Source: Candidatus Heimdallarchaeota archaeon
Lineage (GTDB): Archaea; Asgardarchaeota; Heimdallarchaeia; JABLTI01
Assembly (NCBI GenBank): GCA_019058275.1
Contig: JAHLVW010000030.1
Location: forward strand, 1 to 47,166
Direction: 5' to 3'
DNA length: 47,166 nucleotides
The notes below the pieces were generated by a model. It saw only the letters and a program-made list of their open reading frames with translations. It searched no databases and was not told the origin of the DNA. The position numbers and the translations under genes are program-made. Shown here in pieces: positions 29,953 through 39,913 of the stretch (position 1 is the first letter of the stretch; each line of letters starts with the position of its first letter).

Positions 29953-30161
29953 TAAAAAAGTGTTAACTTTTTCTAATGAGAGTAGCAAAGCTTTATCCTC
30001 TTTGATTTGTTTATTTACAACAATTATCAGAAATTTATACATTTATTATTCAATTATAAAGGATATGCAGTTAGGAATTTTATAATGTTAATAATGGTAT
30101 TCAAAAGCTAAAAGAAGCTTGTATTATTTGTAAGAAATTTATTCATGAAGGTGAAATAAAA

Positions 30162-30386
30162 ATGGGTAAAACTACAAAAACAAAGTTTCAAGTTAGTGGT
30201 ATGTCCTGCAATGGTTGCAGTGCTTCTATTGGTAGAGCTTTAAGTAGATTAGATGGAATTGAGAAAGCAGAAGCTGATTTCCAAAAAGGTTCTGCAGATG
30301 TTTCCTATGATGAAAAAGCTATTACCAAAGAAAAAATAATTGAAACTATAGAAAATCTCGGTTATAAAGTCGAAGGAGAATCATAA
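30162..30386 (+). CDS. copZ: Copper chaperone (heavy-metal-associated domain)
   Basis: A 74-residue single HMA domain: FQVSGMSCNGCSASIGRAL carries the metal-binding CNGC, and ENLGYKVEG closes the ferredoxin-like fold. It binds Cu(I) in the cytoplasm and hands it to the ATPase encoded directly downstream. GGTGA stands 8 bases before ATG 30162. In the same frame upstream, without a start codon, the sequence reads ACIICKKFIHEGEIK, a C-x2-C piece like part of a TRASH metal-sensor domain; this could be a remnant of an earlier N-terminal domain or chance. Confidence 0.9.
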   Translation: MGKTTKTKFQVSGMSCNGCSASIGRALSRLDGIEKAEADFQKGSADVSYDEKAITKEKIIETIENLGYKVEGES

Positions 30387-30411
30387 TTAGTTTTTTTGAA
30401 GGTGGATAACA

Positions 30412-32880
30412 ACGGTAGAAACTGAACATAACAAGAAAAAGATTAAGATTGGCGTTACAGGAATGACCTGTGCAGCATGTAGCTCAGCAGTTGAACGTGC
30501 ATTAAATAAACGCTCAGGTGTTGACAATGCTGTTGTAAGTCTTGCTACAAAGGATGCTGTTATTACTTTTGATCCAACATTTGTCAATGAATCCGATTTA
30601 GTTGATGCAATTGAAAGTGTTGGTTATGGTGTAAGAATTGAAAAGGTTGAGTTAGTTGTTATTGGGATGACTTGTGCATCTTGTGCTATGTATATCGAAA
30701 ACGCATTGAAGAAAGTCGATGGTGTCATTTCTACAGCAGTGAATCTTGCTACTAGAAAAGCAACAGTAGAATTCAATCCTGGATTAGTGAACCTTCCAAT
30801 ACTAGAAAAAGCGATACGTGATATTGGCTATGAAATTGAGAAATCAATAGAAGAGGATGCTTTAACACAAAGAAGGAGAATAGAACGAGAAGAACGAATT
30901 CATTATAGAAGTCGTTTGATTTTTGGTGTTATTTTCACAACTCCACTAATGGTTTTCATGTTCATTGACATGGGCATTGATGGATTCATGCAATTAACAA
31001 CAATAAAGTATACTATGCTAGCGCTATCAACTTTAGTGTATTTCTATGTGGGATGGTCTTTCTTTAAGAGTGCATTCAAAGCTGTAACTCATTTTTCATC
31101 AAACATGGATGTTCTTGTTTCTTTGGGAAGTAGTGCAGCTTACATTTACAGTATTGTTTCACTGATTATTGGTGGACCACTTTATTTTGAATCTGCAGCT
31201 TTTATTCTAACAGCATTGGTTATTGGTAAATACTTGGAAGCTATTGCTAAAGGAAGAACTTCTGATTCCATTGCTAAATTACTTGGTTTGCAACCGAAAA
31301 CTGCTCGAGTCATTAGGGATGAAATCGAAATGGACATCCCGATAAGTGATGTTATGGTTGATGATATTGTTGTTGTTCGACCTGGAGAAAAAATCCCTGT
31401 TGATGGTACAATAATTGAAGGTATTACTGCTGTAGATGAATCAATGATTACAGGTGAAAGCTTACTAGTCGATAAGAAAGTTGGTGATCTTGTTATAGGT
31501 GCTACTATCAATAAAAACGGTTTTATACGATTTAAAGCAGAGAAAGTCGGTTCAGATACTGTTCTTTCACAGATAATAAAATCAGTAGAAGATGCTCAAG
31601 GCAGTAAAGCACCTGTTCAGCGACTAGCTGACAAAGTATCAGCTTATTTTGTACCTACAGTAATTGTCATTGCACTTACAACTTTAACAATCTGGTTGAT
31701 TCTTGGAGGAGTTTTTAACTACGGACCTATATTGAATAGTATTTCGCATGAATGGTACACACATGCAATTTTAAACACAGTTGCAGTTTTAGTTATTGCT
31801 TGTCCTTGTGCCTTAGGTTTAGCAACACCAACTGGAATTATGGTAGGATCAGGGAAAGGAGCTGAATTAGGCATTCTTTTCAAGAATGCAGAGTCACTCG
31901 AGAAAACACTTGATATTGATACTATTCTGTTTGATAAGACTGGCACATTAACTAAAGGTATTCCAGAAGTTACTGATATTATTCCTATTAACTCTGATTA
32001 CTCGGAAGAAAACTTACTACATTTAGCCGGAAGCGCAGAAAAAGGGTCAGAACACTCTCTTGGTGAAGCAATTGTTCGAGCTGCTTCTATGAAAAAAATC
32101 TCTTTAGATGAGCCAAAAGAATTCAATGCTATACCTGGTAAAGGCATTGTTGCTAAAGTAAATAACCAAGAAATTATTCTCGGTAATTCTTCACTAATGA
32201 AAAATAAACAACTAAATGTTTCAGATGACATTACTGAAAAAATGTCTGCATTGCAAAATAATGGAAAAACAGTAATGATAATTGCTAATAGCAAAGAAAT
32301 AATCGGTTTAATTGCAGTTGCTGATGTAATTAAGGAATCATCGATTGAAGCTGTAAGAATTTTGAAAGAACTTGGTAAAGAAGTTATAATGGTTACTGGT
32401 GATAACCAAAGAACAGCTGAAGCGATTGCTAAGCAAGCTGGTATAGAAAGAGTCTTTGCAGAGGTTTTACCAGAAGAGAAAGCAAATATTGTCAAAGAAA
32501 TTCAAAAAGAAAATCGAAAAGTTGGCATGGTTGGAGATGGAATCAATGATGCTCCTGCTTTAGCTCAGGCAGAAATTGGTTTTGCTGTTGCATCTGGAAC
32601 CGATGTTTCCATAGAAACTTCTTCAGTAACATTAATGAGAAGCGATTTAACTCAAGTAGTAGATGCAATTGAATTAAGCGGTGAGACACTGAAAATTATA
32701 AAACAGAATCTCTTATGGGCATTTCTCTTTAATACTATAGCAATTCCAGTGGCAGCAATTGGTTTACTTAACCCAATGATTGCTGCAGCAGCAATGGCTT
32801 TTAGTTCTGTTTTTGTGGTTACAAATTCGTTACGATTAAAATGGTTCAAGCCAAAAATAAATCCAAATAGCACTTCCTAA
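30412..32880 (+). CDS. copA: Copper-exporting P1B-type ATPase, start codon unclear
   Basis: Heavy-metal P-type ATPase with two HMA domains. Counting from the first ATG (30463), CxxC motifs lie at residues 3-6 and 71-74, the actuator TGES at 330-333, the membrane CPC at 447-449, the phosphorylation site DKTGT at 491-495, the SEHSLGE HP-type motif at 529-535, and GDGIND near 689. The first HMA domain clearly begins before 30463 ([16 protein letters not shown]), yet no ATG, GTG or TTG lies between the stop at 30397 and 30463. ACG at 30412 stands 7 bases after an AAGGTG ribosome site, so either ACG starts translation or an ATG was lost there. It exports Cu(I), with the upstream chaperone as donor. 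Confidence 0.9.
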   Translation, partial: TVETEHNKKKIKIGVTGMTCAACSSAVERALNKRSGVDNAVVSLATKDAVITFDPTFVNESDLVDAIESVGYGVRIEKVELVVIGMTCASCAMYIENALKKVDGVISTAVNLATRKATVEFNPGLVNLPILEKAIRDIGYEIEKSIEEDALTQRRRIEREERIHYRSRLIFGVIFTTPLMVFMFIDMGIDGFMQLTTIKYTMLALSTLVYFYVGWSFFKSAFKAVTHFSSNMDVLVSLGSSAAYIYSIVSLIIGGPLYFESAAFILTALVIGKYLEAIAKGRTSDSIAKLLGLQPKTARVIRDEIEMDIPISDVMVDDIVVVRPGEKIPVDGTIIEGITAVDESMITGESLLVDKKVGDLVIGATINKNGFIRFKAEKVGSDTVLSQIIKSVEDAQGSKAPVQRLADKVSAYFVPTVIVIALTTLTIWLILGGVFNYGPILNSISHEWYTHAILNTVAVLVIACPCALGLATPTGIMVGSGKGAELGILFKNAESLEKTLDIDTILFDKTGTLTKGIPEVTDIIPINSDYSEENLLHLAGSAEKGSEHSLGEAIVRAASMKKISLDEPKEFNAIPGKGIVAKVNNQEIILGNSSLMKNKQLNVSDDITEKMSALQNNGKTVMIIANSKEIIGLIAVADVIKESSIEAVRILKELGKEVIMVTGDNQRTAEAIAKQAGIERVFAEVLPEEKANIVKEIQKENRKVGMVGDGINDAPALAQAEIGFAVASGTDVSIETSSVTLMRSDLTQVVDAIELSGETLKIIKQNLLWAFLFNTIAIPVAAIGLLNPMIAAAAMAFSSVFVVTNSLRLKWFKPKINPNSTS

Positions 32881-34450
32881 ACGACTATTTCTCATAAATT
32901 ATCCATGGTCTATCCTAGTTAGCTAAAAACTAAAGAGTTTTCACTAACATTTTGGATTTCTTGCGAGTCCTCCCAACTCCAAGTATGGAGGAACTTTCGT
33001 TTGACGTTTGGCTTTGTATCGCAAAAAACTTCTCTCGAAAGACTTTCAAGAGTCGTTGCCCGACCACAGGGCGTTTGAGTGATAGTGCTAGTATTGCGAG
33101 AAACCGTTGCATTTGAATTCCAGCAGAATTAATATCTCGGTCAATTACTAACCCACAATCACAAATGATAATTCGTTCGGAGAGTTTTCGGTTCTCCTTC
33201 TTCATGCAGAAACAGCATCTCTTGCTTGAGTTTCGTTCGCTGATTCTTATTATCCTCTTACCTACTAATTTTGCTTTGTAGGTTAAGAATCGAGCAAAGC
33301 GAGCAATTGAACCACTGTTCTGCATGCTTCGATGACGACTCTTATCGTTCTTCTTATCCCCTTTCTTTTTCCTACTCATATCTTTGGAGTTTAAGTCTCC
33401 AATGATGATGGTATTAGCTTTGGTGTTCTCTACAATTTTCTTGCTAGTTTTATGCTGGAAGTCTCTTTGCTGATTAGCTTGCTTCCTAATCATCTTGCTT
33501 AATTTATCATTATACCAATGCCATTTGTTTGAATATTTCTTACAATGATCTCTTTTTGATTGTACTTCCTCTATCTTTGGTTGCCAATATTTATCTACTC
33601 GTTTATTTTTGACTGTGATTGTTTTCCCTGTATGACTGTTCACTGCAGCTACGAGATTAATCATTCCTTGATCTATTGCTTGATAGATACCATTGTCTTG
33701 ATACTCAGGTATTTGAGGTTCATAGATAATTGATAGGAAGAACTCTTTGGTTTTATATGTCTGAAAGATGGTTACTTGCTTGACTTTCTGATTTCTGAAA
33801 TCAAATTTCCCTTCCATTTGGAAGGACAGATCAACTTCTTTTGTTTCTTTCGTTGGATAAAAATGATTAAAGGTTATCTTGTGTCCTTCTATCTTGAATC
33901 CCTTTTGGTTGTAGTGGATTGTTGTAAAGTATTTTTTCCCTTTGAATCTTGGAGGTTCAGCATCAGTATACCCATTATTTCTTAAAGTGTGAAAGGACTT
34001 GTAATCTGCTTCAAGTTGTTTTAGGGTGTCTTGTAGTGTTTTTGAGTAATTCTGCTGGTACCGTGGGTATTGTTTCTTTAGCTTTGGTAATAGTGATGAT
34101 TGACTGTTATAGGTTGGTTTATTCGTTATATCTTGTTTGTTTTTTGGTAATATTTTGTTTTGGTCCCACCAGTCTTTTCGCTCCTTATTCGCGAAGTAAT
34201 AGATTAGTCGGCAGTTTTCAGCTAATGCCCAGAGAACCTGTTCTTGCTCTTTTGTTGGATGGATTTTTACTCTAGTAGCTAATTGTAGAGGTTTGTTTAT
34301 TGGGTTGGTAATTTGCTTTATTTGTTCAAGTGCTTTTTCTAGTTCTTTCTTTGGCAAATCGTTTATGAGTATTTTTTGAATTTTCTTGGTTAATCGTTTT
34401 TCTTTGAAAACCATTTTCTTCAACAAAATATATATACAGCTAAATATATA
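32880..34450 (-). mobile_element. IS1341-like element around tnpB, ends not defined
   Basis: The TnpB gene with its flanks is the likely unit. On the minus strand, just inside and past the stop, short hairpins such as CTCCA/TGGAG near 32980 and a run GTTTTTAGCTAACTAGG near 32925 would suit an element end and guide RNA. I could not identify both exact ends, so the limits are approximate. The upstream flank at 34427-34445 holds an AT repeat, ATATATAT. Confidence 0.4.
32930..34426 (-). CDS. tnpB: TnpB RNA-guided nuclease (IS200/IS605, IS1341-like)
   Basis: A 498-residue TnpB. RuvC-I is AIDQGM (D252), RuvC-II is IIIGDLNSKDM (G343-D344 where most relatives have Glu-Asp), the zinc ribbon has C404-x2-C407 and C422-x-C424, and RuvC-III is DRDINSAGIQ (D429, D431). 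The N-terminal 50 residues and the last 60 are extra compared with compact TnpBs. No tnpA transposase lies beside it, so mobility would need help from elsewhere. In active systems the guide RNA overlaps the 3' end, here about 33050-32890. TTG 34426 or ATG 34414 could be the start. Confidence 0.9.
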   Translation of the reverse strand: MLKKMVFKEKRLTKKIQKILINDLPKKELEKALEQIKQITNPINKPLQLATRVKIHPTKEQEQVLWALAENCRLIYYFANKERKDWWDQNKILPKNKQDITNKPTYNSQSSLLPKLKKQYPRYQQNYSKTLQDTLKQLEADYKSFHTLRNNGYTDAEPPRFKGKKYFTTIHYNQKGFKIEGHKITFNHFYPTKETKEVDLSFQMEGKFDFRNQKVKQVTIFQTYKTKEFFLSIIYEPQIPEYQDNGIYQAIDQGMINLVAAVNSHTGKTITVKNKRVDKYWQPKIEEVQSKRDHCKKYSNKWHWYNDKLSKMIRKQANQQRDFQHKTSKKIVENTKANTIIIGDLNSKDMSRKKKGDKKNDKSRHRSMQNSGSIARFARFLTYKAKLVGKRIIRISERNSSKRCCFCMKKENRKLSERIIICDCGLVIDRDINSAGIQMQRFLAILALSLKRPVVGQRLLKVFREKFFAIQSQTSNESSSILGVGRTRKKSKMLVKTL

Positions 34451-34597
34451 GTATTTTTATAAGGAGTTCCCCGAAAGTAATAAGCATTTAACTAAAAGAA
34501 TAGTTAATTAAATAGCTTAATGTACATCTTTTCAAAGGTGCCTTTAAGAAAGAAAATCCCAATACTTTAATGACTTGTTTGATTAGAGAGAAAAACC

Positions 34598-36163
34598 TTG
34601 TCAAAACCACTTTCCTGGATAAATGATCCATTATTATTTGACGTAGAACCATTGCAAGTTAATAAATGGTTAAATGCAAATGATCTTATACAGCAAGAGC
34701 AAGGTAATGAGATATTTCTCTCAGATAGTCAACAACTTAAACTCTATCCTATCATGATTCGTCGGATTGATTTTGTCAGAAAGAAACCGTCTGATCGTAT
34801 CATGGCTAGATTTCCATTTCTAGTAATAAACAAAGATATACAAGAGCAAATTATTGACAAGATTCTCCTCATTTCTGAAGTTGTTCGTGATTATTTTTAC
34901 AAATCTATTAATAAATCCATTCTGCAATGGAAACTAGATATTCTAAAATATTTAGCAAAAGGATGTTTACCTTTTCCCATAGTAAGATGTTGCTTCGAAT
35001 TCTCACCAAATGTTCACGTTCCAATTAATGATACCTCTCTTCGCTTCACTAGTGCTCGCGGCGAACCATTCAAGATGCCTACAAAACTCACCAAAGAATT
35101 AGCTTATCTTGCTGGCATGGTCAACGGTGATGGTAATCTCCAAAAATATACTTTGCGAATAGTCGATTACTCGATAAAGAATATCAAACAACTCCAAGCA
35201 ATGTTCCAAGAATATTTTGATCAAACAGGGAACATTATCTACAAAACACCCAACAGCCCGGAAGTAGTAATAACCAATCTGTGGGTAGTAAGATTGTTTT
35301 CTTTCTTAACTGGACAACCAATCGGAATTAAGAAATATGGGCATTTAGGTGAACCATTAATCTTTAAACAAGAACCTAATCGATCCTATTACTGGTCAGG
35401 TGTCATGGATGCAGATGGGAGCTATAAAAAGTCGAATGTAACTTTTGTAAGTGCTTCTTTAAGATTTGCTACTGACTTCAAAATTTTCCTTTCTGAAAAT
35501 AAAATTAGTTCTAAATTAACAGAGAGAGAGGATAATACTGTTTATATCTATATTCCAAGTTTGTATCATGACAAACTAAAGGAATTACTAATTTGTTTAC
35601 ATCCAGAAAAAAAAGAACACTTTGATAAAATAACTCATTCTCATACAAACATGGTAACTTTCTTTGATGGATATAGAAACTCCTCTCTAATTAATGGTTA
35701 TTTCAATTTCAGACTAATAAATAACTTAAGTGTTAATGGTCTAGGGCAATTATTGCGATTACTTCGAGGAAGTTTATCAAGAAAAGCTTTTGTAGAGAAA
35801 TTAACACTTAATGAGAAGACTCTCCAAGCAATCGAAGTAGGAACAATGAGTATAAACATCTTACATTTAGATGATATTCTTAAAATAAATAATCTACAAC
35901 TAATGCCTTATCTTACTCAACAAAAGTCTATTCGCTTTCACATACGAGGTTCCAAACGTGTAAAACTAGATACTCAACCAAATGAGCAATTAGCTTCACT
36001 TTTGAAACCACTTACGTTTCATAAGCATAGTGTGACTATACCCAAAACTCATTTACAAGTCAAACAAGCTATTGAAAACCATTTCGATATATCATTACAA
36101 ACTCATAAAATAACAAGTAAAATACTTCTCAAATTTTTTAGAACATTTATTGAAGTAAAATAA
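34598..36163 (+). CDS. LAGLIDADG homing endonuclease with C-terminal helix-turn-helix
   Basis: The 521 residues carry two LAGLIDADG helices, LAYLAGMVNGDG (168-179) and YYWSGVMDADGS (264-275), with the catalytic acids D178 and D273. Two such motifs in one chain mean a monomeric nuclease. An unusual N-terminal domain of about 160 residues comes first, and residues 384-430 (LSRKAFVEKLTLNEKTLQAIEVG) look like a Cro/C1-type helix-turn-helix. No intein splice motifs and no interrupted host gene are visible, so it is a free-standing homing nuclease. The start is TTG 34598, with GAG-rich sequence upstream. It is divergent from tnpB, with 171 bases between. Confidence 0.8.
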   Translation: MSKPLSWINDPLLFDVEPLQVNKWLNANDLIQQEQGNEIFLSDSQQLKLYPIMIRRIDFVRKKPSDRIMARFPFLVINKDIQEQIIDKILLISEVVRDYFYKSINKSILQWKLDILKYLAKGCLPFPIVRCCFEFSPNVHVPINDTSLRFTSARGEPFKMPTKLTKELAYLAGMVNGDGNLQKYTLRIVDYSIKNIKQLQAMFQEYFDQTGNIIYKTPNSPEVVITNLWVVRLFSFLTGQPIGIKKYGHLGEPLIFKQEPNRSYYWSGVMDADGSYKKSNVTFVSASLRFATDFKIFLSENKISSKLTEREDNTVYIYIPSLYHDKLKELLICLHPEKKEHFDKITHSHTNMVTFFDGYRNSSLINGYFNFRLINNLSVNGLGQLLRLLRGSLSRKAFVEKLTLNEKTLQAIEVGTMSINILHLDDILKINNLQLMPYLTQQKSIRFHIRGSKRVKLDTQPNEQLASLLKPLTFHKHSVTIPKTHLQVKQAIENHFDISLQTHKITSKILLKFFRTFIEVK

Positions 36164-36318
36164 TAGTATAATCTCCAACATTGTGTAAAAAATACATTTC
36201 TTTGAATTGTTAATGTTCTTCTAATGTACAAGAGGGGTATTTCGAGGTATTTTAAGTCTTTAAAATCGTTATTTTGCTGTTTTAAAGCGATTAGAATTGA
36301 CTCTTGATTTTTGCTTTC

Positions 36319-36460
36319 AGACTTTTTTACGAGTAAAGGTTATTTGCTTGAATTATGCTTTTTCACTTTTAGTCTTTGGATTTTTTTACATGTAATTAGT
36401 CCACTTTTTGGACTTTCTTACCAGTTAGCTCTTTAAATAGTATTTTCTTCGAGTAAAAGG
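36319..36460 (+). promoter_or_regulatory. Four related direct repeats and a TATA-like box upstream of the Cas1-like operon
   Basis: Copies of GGAYTTTYTTACNNGTWA start near 36319 (AGACTTTTTTACGAGTAA), 36378 (GGATTTTTTTACATGTAA) and 36410 (GGACTTTCTTACCAGTTA), with a weaker copy at 36442-36460 (TTTTCTTCGAGTAAAAGG). A TATA-like CTTTAAATAG at 36431-36440 lies about 30 bases before ATG 36468. The layout suits operator sites for one of the winged-helix proteins of the operon. They are too irregular and short for a CRISPR array. Confidence 0.5.
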
Positions 36461-36467
36461 ATAGGAG

Positions 36468-37229
36468 ATGTTTATGTTGGCTCAGAACCCATTGATTCTA
36501 AAACCCGGCTTAGAGTATTCCTTCCCTGAATTTAACTCCAAGGTCAAATTCACTACTGTTATGGAAGAAGTGTTATACGCACTCCTAACTTTCTTTTTCC
36601 TCAGTGGTGAATCAAAACTCACAAATGTGGTTAATGATTTGATAGACGTACTTGAGCGCACTCCTAAAACTATTGGTTCTGTCCTCAAGTCCCTTGAGCA
36701 GCTGGATTTACTCACTTATTATCGGGATGGGAGATATAAAACGGTTGAATTGCATCTAGAAAACGAGTTCTTGAAGAGTTTCATTATTCGGTTTTTTGGG
36801 TTTAGTGATTATACGAAAATGAAGTGCAAGAAATTGAAGCGGATTATCATTGGTTTTTATCCGATTCCTGACTTTGGAAATATGAAGATATTATTTCAAG
36901 ATGAAACCAATCGTTTAGATTCTTTGCTTGATGAAGATCATTACTTGTTTGATTGGATGAATAAAATCGAGGAATTAGAAAAACTTGCAAAAATAACTCA
37001 TTCAGTTGATAGTTGTGTTGAAGGAAATCCCATTTTATTGTTTATTGATCAAATCGTTAGTTCGATAACTGCTCAACAAGAACAACAATCTTCGGATTTA
37101 TCATTTCTTGAATTAACAGAGATAGTAGCTGAGGTTGTTGCAGAATTTAAAGAGATTCCCCCTTGGTTGGATTCTGCTGTAATTGGTGGTTCTTATCCTT
37201 GGGTTGTTTTAGAGGATAAATTGAAGTGA
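36468..37229 (+). CDS. Winged-helix protein, first gene of the Cas1-like operon
   Basis: A 253-residue protein that I do not recognise. Residues about 25-100 look like a winged helix: a helical EEVLYALLTFFFLSGES, then LERTPKTIGSVLKSLEQLDLLTYY as recognition helix and RDGRYKTVELHLENEF as the wing. The middle (100-200) is mixed, and the C-terminal third is helical and acidic, ending GGSYPWVVLEDKLK. No metal or nuclease motif is seen. GGAG lies just before ATG 36468; Met3 is an alternative start. Its stop overlaps the GTG start of the Cas1-like gene (GTGA), so translation is probably coupled. Most likely a regulator or DNA-binding partner of the integrase. Confidence 0.6.
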   Translation: MFMLAQNPLILKPGLEYSFPEFNSKVKFTTVMEEVLYALLTFFFLSGESKLTNVVNDLIDVLERTPKTIGSVLKSLEQLDLLTYYRDGRYKTVELHLENEFLKSFIIRFFGFSDYTKMKCKKLKRIIIGFYPIPDFGNMKILFQDETNRLDSLLDEDHYLFDWMNKIEELEKLAKITHSVDSCVEGNPILLFIDQIVSSITAQQEQQSSDLSFLELTEIVAEVVAEFKEIPPWLDSAVIGGSYPWVVLEDKLK

Positions 37230-39217
37230 GTTATGCGAAGAATGAACTAAAAGAACGAGTTTATTCACTTTTTACTCAAAAAGAAGATAACTTTGACGGA
37301 TTTACCTGTAATGAAGTCTCCGAAATTATCGGAAAAGAGTCCAAAGATACTAATCAAGTACTGAAAGGTTTAACTGATTCGGGTAAATTATCTCGAGTAA
37401 AAAACAAGATTGGTGTTAAACAAAAAACCTACAAGTACATTTTGCCAACTGCAGAAAACACTGAGGATAGTAGTAAAAAGAAAACGTGTAACAACTGTCA
37501 AAGATATTCTGGTCTAGAGAAGTGTATTTTGCTTAGACTAGTAGAAGAAAGTGCTCCTTGGGCTTTACAAGGTGAGCTAAGGGAACGAGTAGCTGCAGTA
37601 AGCCTGGATGGTGTTTCAGCTTGTGCCTACCATGATCCAAGAAAGAAAGGACAGTGTAAGAGTAAAACGATGAAGATTTTTTTTAAAAAGAATACTGACA
37701 GTATTACCTTCGAATTTCATTGCCCTATAGAGAGATGCATGAAGATTATTGATGAACTTAGTATGTCACTCCAAAGAAAGAATATTGGAGCAAACACCTT
37801 GTATTGTCCTCATTGTAGTTCACCGATTAATTTTACGTTTGACCATGGATCAAATCGTTATCAGGTTCAATATTGGGATAGTCAGTTTGATATTCTCAAG
37901 AGGGATTATGAGAGACTCACTGGGATGAATCTAGATAATAGATACAAAGAGAAACGCTCTCATGGTTTTTCTATTGTGAAAGAAGGAAGTTTTTATTTAG
38001 ATTTAAACGAAGAAGCCATCTATATTGGCAATGAACTATCTCCTAACGAACTGAAAGACTCAAAAGATCTTGCTTATTTCTCTCTTAGACAATTGGACTA
38101 TATAGCTGTAAAGCACGAAGAGGATTATCTTTATCTCAAACAAAAGTTGCATGATTTTGATTCTTCGGCAGGAAAAGCATTATATCCAAACATAAATTTG
38201 TTACATTCCAGAAGTTTTATTGAGAGTACTGAGCCGACTCTAAAAGAGATAGGTGGAAATGAGATTTTAATTGCGACTGTAGCAACTTTTCATCCAATGT
38301 TTTTTTCTAATCTCCTCAATCGTGAAGCTGTTCTTAAAAAAAAATTTGTTGACATGGCTGATACAGAATTTAGAAGAGATTTCAAAGTAGCTATTAAACT
38401 ATTTGAAAGAGATATCAAGAAGTATGCAACTCCTTGGAATATTTCTTTCAAAGAATGGCAGCAGATAGAAGGAGGATTTGGGAGTGTTATGTATACACCA
38501 TTCAAAAAAGAAGCAGAGAAATATGGTTTCGAGAACATCTCTCGAGAAAAGGCTCGTAAGGTTCGGGGGGAACCCTTCATGTCTTACGGATTATTTACAG
38601 CTCGAACACCAAAAGCTTGTTTTGAAAATGGTGTACACAAGCTGACTGATAATTACATCAAGGAAGAGATTTACAATACTTTTCTCGTGCCATGGGATGG
38701 ATTGCGAGGGTGGTGTCATAGGAATTACTCCTTCGGACTATTTCTGGACTACATAGAAACAACCAGAGCAGTAGCACCATTGTGGATTAATGAAGCAATT
38801 AGAAATGTAGATTTAACCCCTGCTGATTTTGAGTCAGAACGTGGAAAACGATTTGAGAAATACTACCATATGAAACCAAAATCCCATGCACATGAAGTGG
38901 CTAAGCATGTAAGTAAACAGATTTTGCAAACAAAAATAACTCTAACTACAGCCACGGATACTACAATTAAAAGGATGACAGACAAGTCAGCTAACCAACT
39001 AAAACGATTACTGACTCAACTACCTAATTCCACAGCTGATTTGTTTGCTGGGAATAAGAACAGCAGGCAAGTTAAGACTATCTAGAAGAAATTGCAAGAA
39101 ACAAATAATAGATCTTACTTGATAGCTAAAGAGTATCGTTTACTTCAAAAACATGTTCGGAAATTCTTCAAAGAAGAGTTTTCCTTTGAACCAATCACTA
39201 TTTCTGAAATACTGTAA
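37226..39217 (+). CDS. Cas1-like integrase with N-terminal winged helix and cysteine clusters; internal TAG
   Basis: Starts with GTG 37226. Residues 1-75 form a winged helix (FTCNEVSEIIGKESKDTNQV and following). Then come cysteines C88, C91, C100, C132, C144, C166, C171, C194, C197, suggesting zinc or Fe-S sites. From about 245 the Cas1 pattern appears: an N-terminal beta domain with YFSLRQLDYIAV, a helical stretch LLNREAVLKKKF, the catalytic Glu in QIEGGFGS (E415), His in RGWCH (H498) and acids in FLDYIE (D508, E511). The His+10 and His+13 spacing equals that of E. coli Cas1 (H208, D218, D221), and LTPADFESERG fits the usual following segment. TAG at 39083-39085 ends a 619-residue product, but the frame runs on for 43 good residues to TAA 39215-39217, 10 bases before the next gene. 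Confidence 0.72.
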
Positions 39218-39227
39218 AGGTGAGGTA

Positions 39228-39911
39228 ATGGTGCTAAAGAAAAGGAACCACAAGAATGATCCAATAGTAACTCTAAATTTAGCTTTAGCTACTATCTTAG
39301 TAGATAATGACTTTCGGATTCGAAAAAATAAGAATAAGAAACTCTATAGAACAACAATAAAAGAATTCGCAGCTAAAGGATTCATCCGAACACATGCATT
39401 TATTACTAATTGGTTATTTGAGCTGTTCGAGTATGGAGAAATAACTTCACTCACTTTTCATGAGATAATGGAAAAATTGCCTTGGTCTTGGGATAAAACG
39501 CGAGAGTATTTTGATTATTTGGAAGAAATTGGTATCGTTCAATATTCAAGAGATTCTTCTGGTAGGAAGGTTTGCATTCTTACTGTTGACGAGGATTATA
39601 AAGCAAGACAAGTTGAAAATTTGGTTTACTTGTACAAAAAATATGGAGCACACTCACAAGTAACTATTTCTGATGCTCGAAAGGAATATCTGAGATATAA
39701 TAAGAAATTGAATGAGTGGCAATGTAAAAACAAAAAAGTGGAAAAAATGTCAACAGAAATCACACAAGCAACTAGTAGCAAAATTGACAAATTCATCTTC
39801 GATGTAACCAACATAATAAGTATAGCTGAGAAAAACGAGCTTGAACTTAATCTTTTGACATTTTTGAAGAAAAACCCATTGTTGATTTATTCACTTAAGA
39901 GGAATGGTTAG
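39228..39911 (+). CDS. Winged-helix protein between the Cas1-like and Cas4-like genes
   Basis: ATG 39228 with AGGTGAGG directly before it is a better start than upstream codons in the same frame, giving about 227 residues. Residues about 55-125 read as a winged helix: FEYGEITSLTFHEIMEKLP, WSWDKTREYFDYLEEIGIV (recognition helix) and QYSRDSSGRKVCILTV (wing). A basic, possibly coiled region follows (KKLNEWQCKNKKVEKM) and the end is helical. I do not recognise the family. Stop and next start are 2 bases apart, so it belongs to the same operon as the integrase and the nuclease. Confidence 0.6.
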   Translation: MVLKKRNHKNDPIVTLNLALATILVDNDFRIRKNKNKKLYRTTIKEFAAKGFIRTHAFITNWLFELFEYGEITSLTFHEIMEKLPWSWDKTREYFDYLEEIGIVQYSRDSSGRKVCILTVDEDYKARQVENLVYLYKKYGAHSQVTISDARKEYLRYNKKLNEWQCKNKKVEKMSTEITQATSSKIDKFIFDVTNIISIAEKNELELNLLTFLKKNPLLIYSLKRNG

Positions 39912-39913
39912 AA

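Noticed and set aside
34598..36163. Intein within a host protein
   Set aside because: No splice-site cysteine/serine start or HN end is seen, and the flanking sequence does not form a host protein.
36163..36468. Possible CRISPR array before the Cas1-like operon
   Set aside because: The repeats are only about 18 bases, imperfect, and spaced unevenly (59 and 32 bases), with a TATA box among them; they fit operators, not an array.
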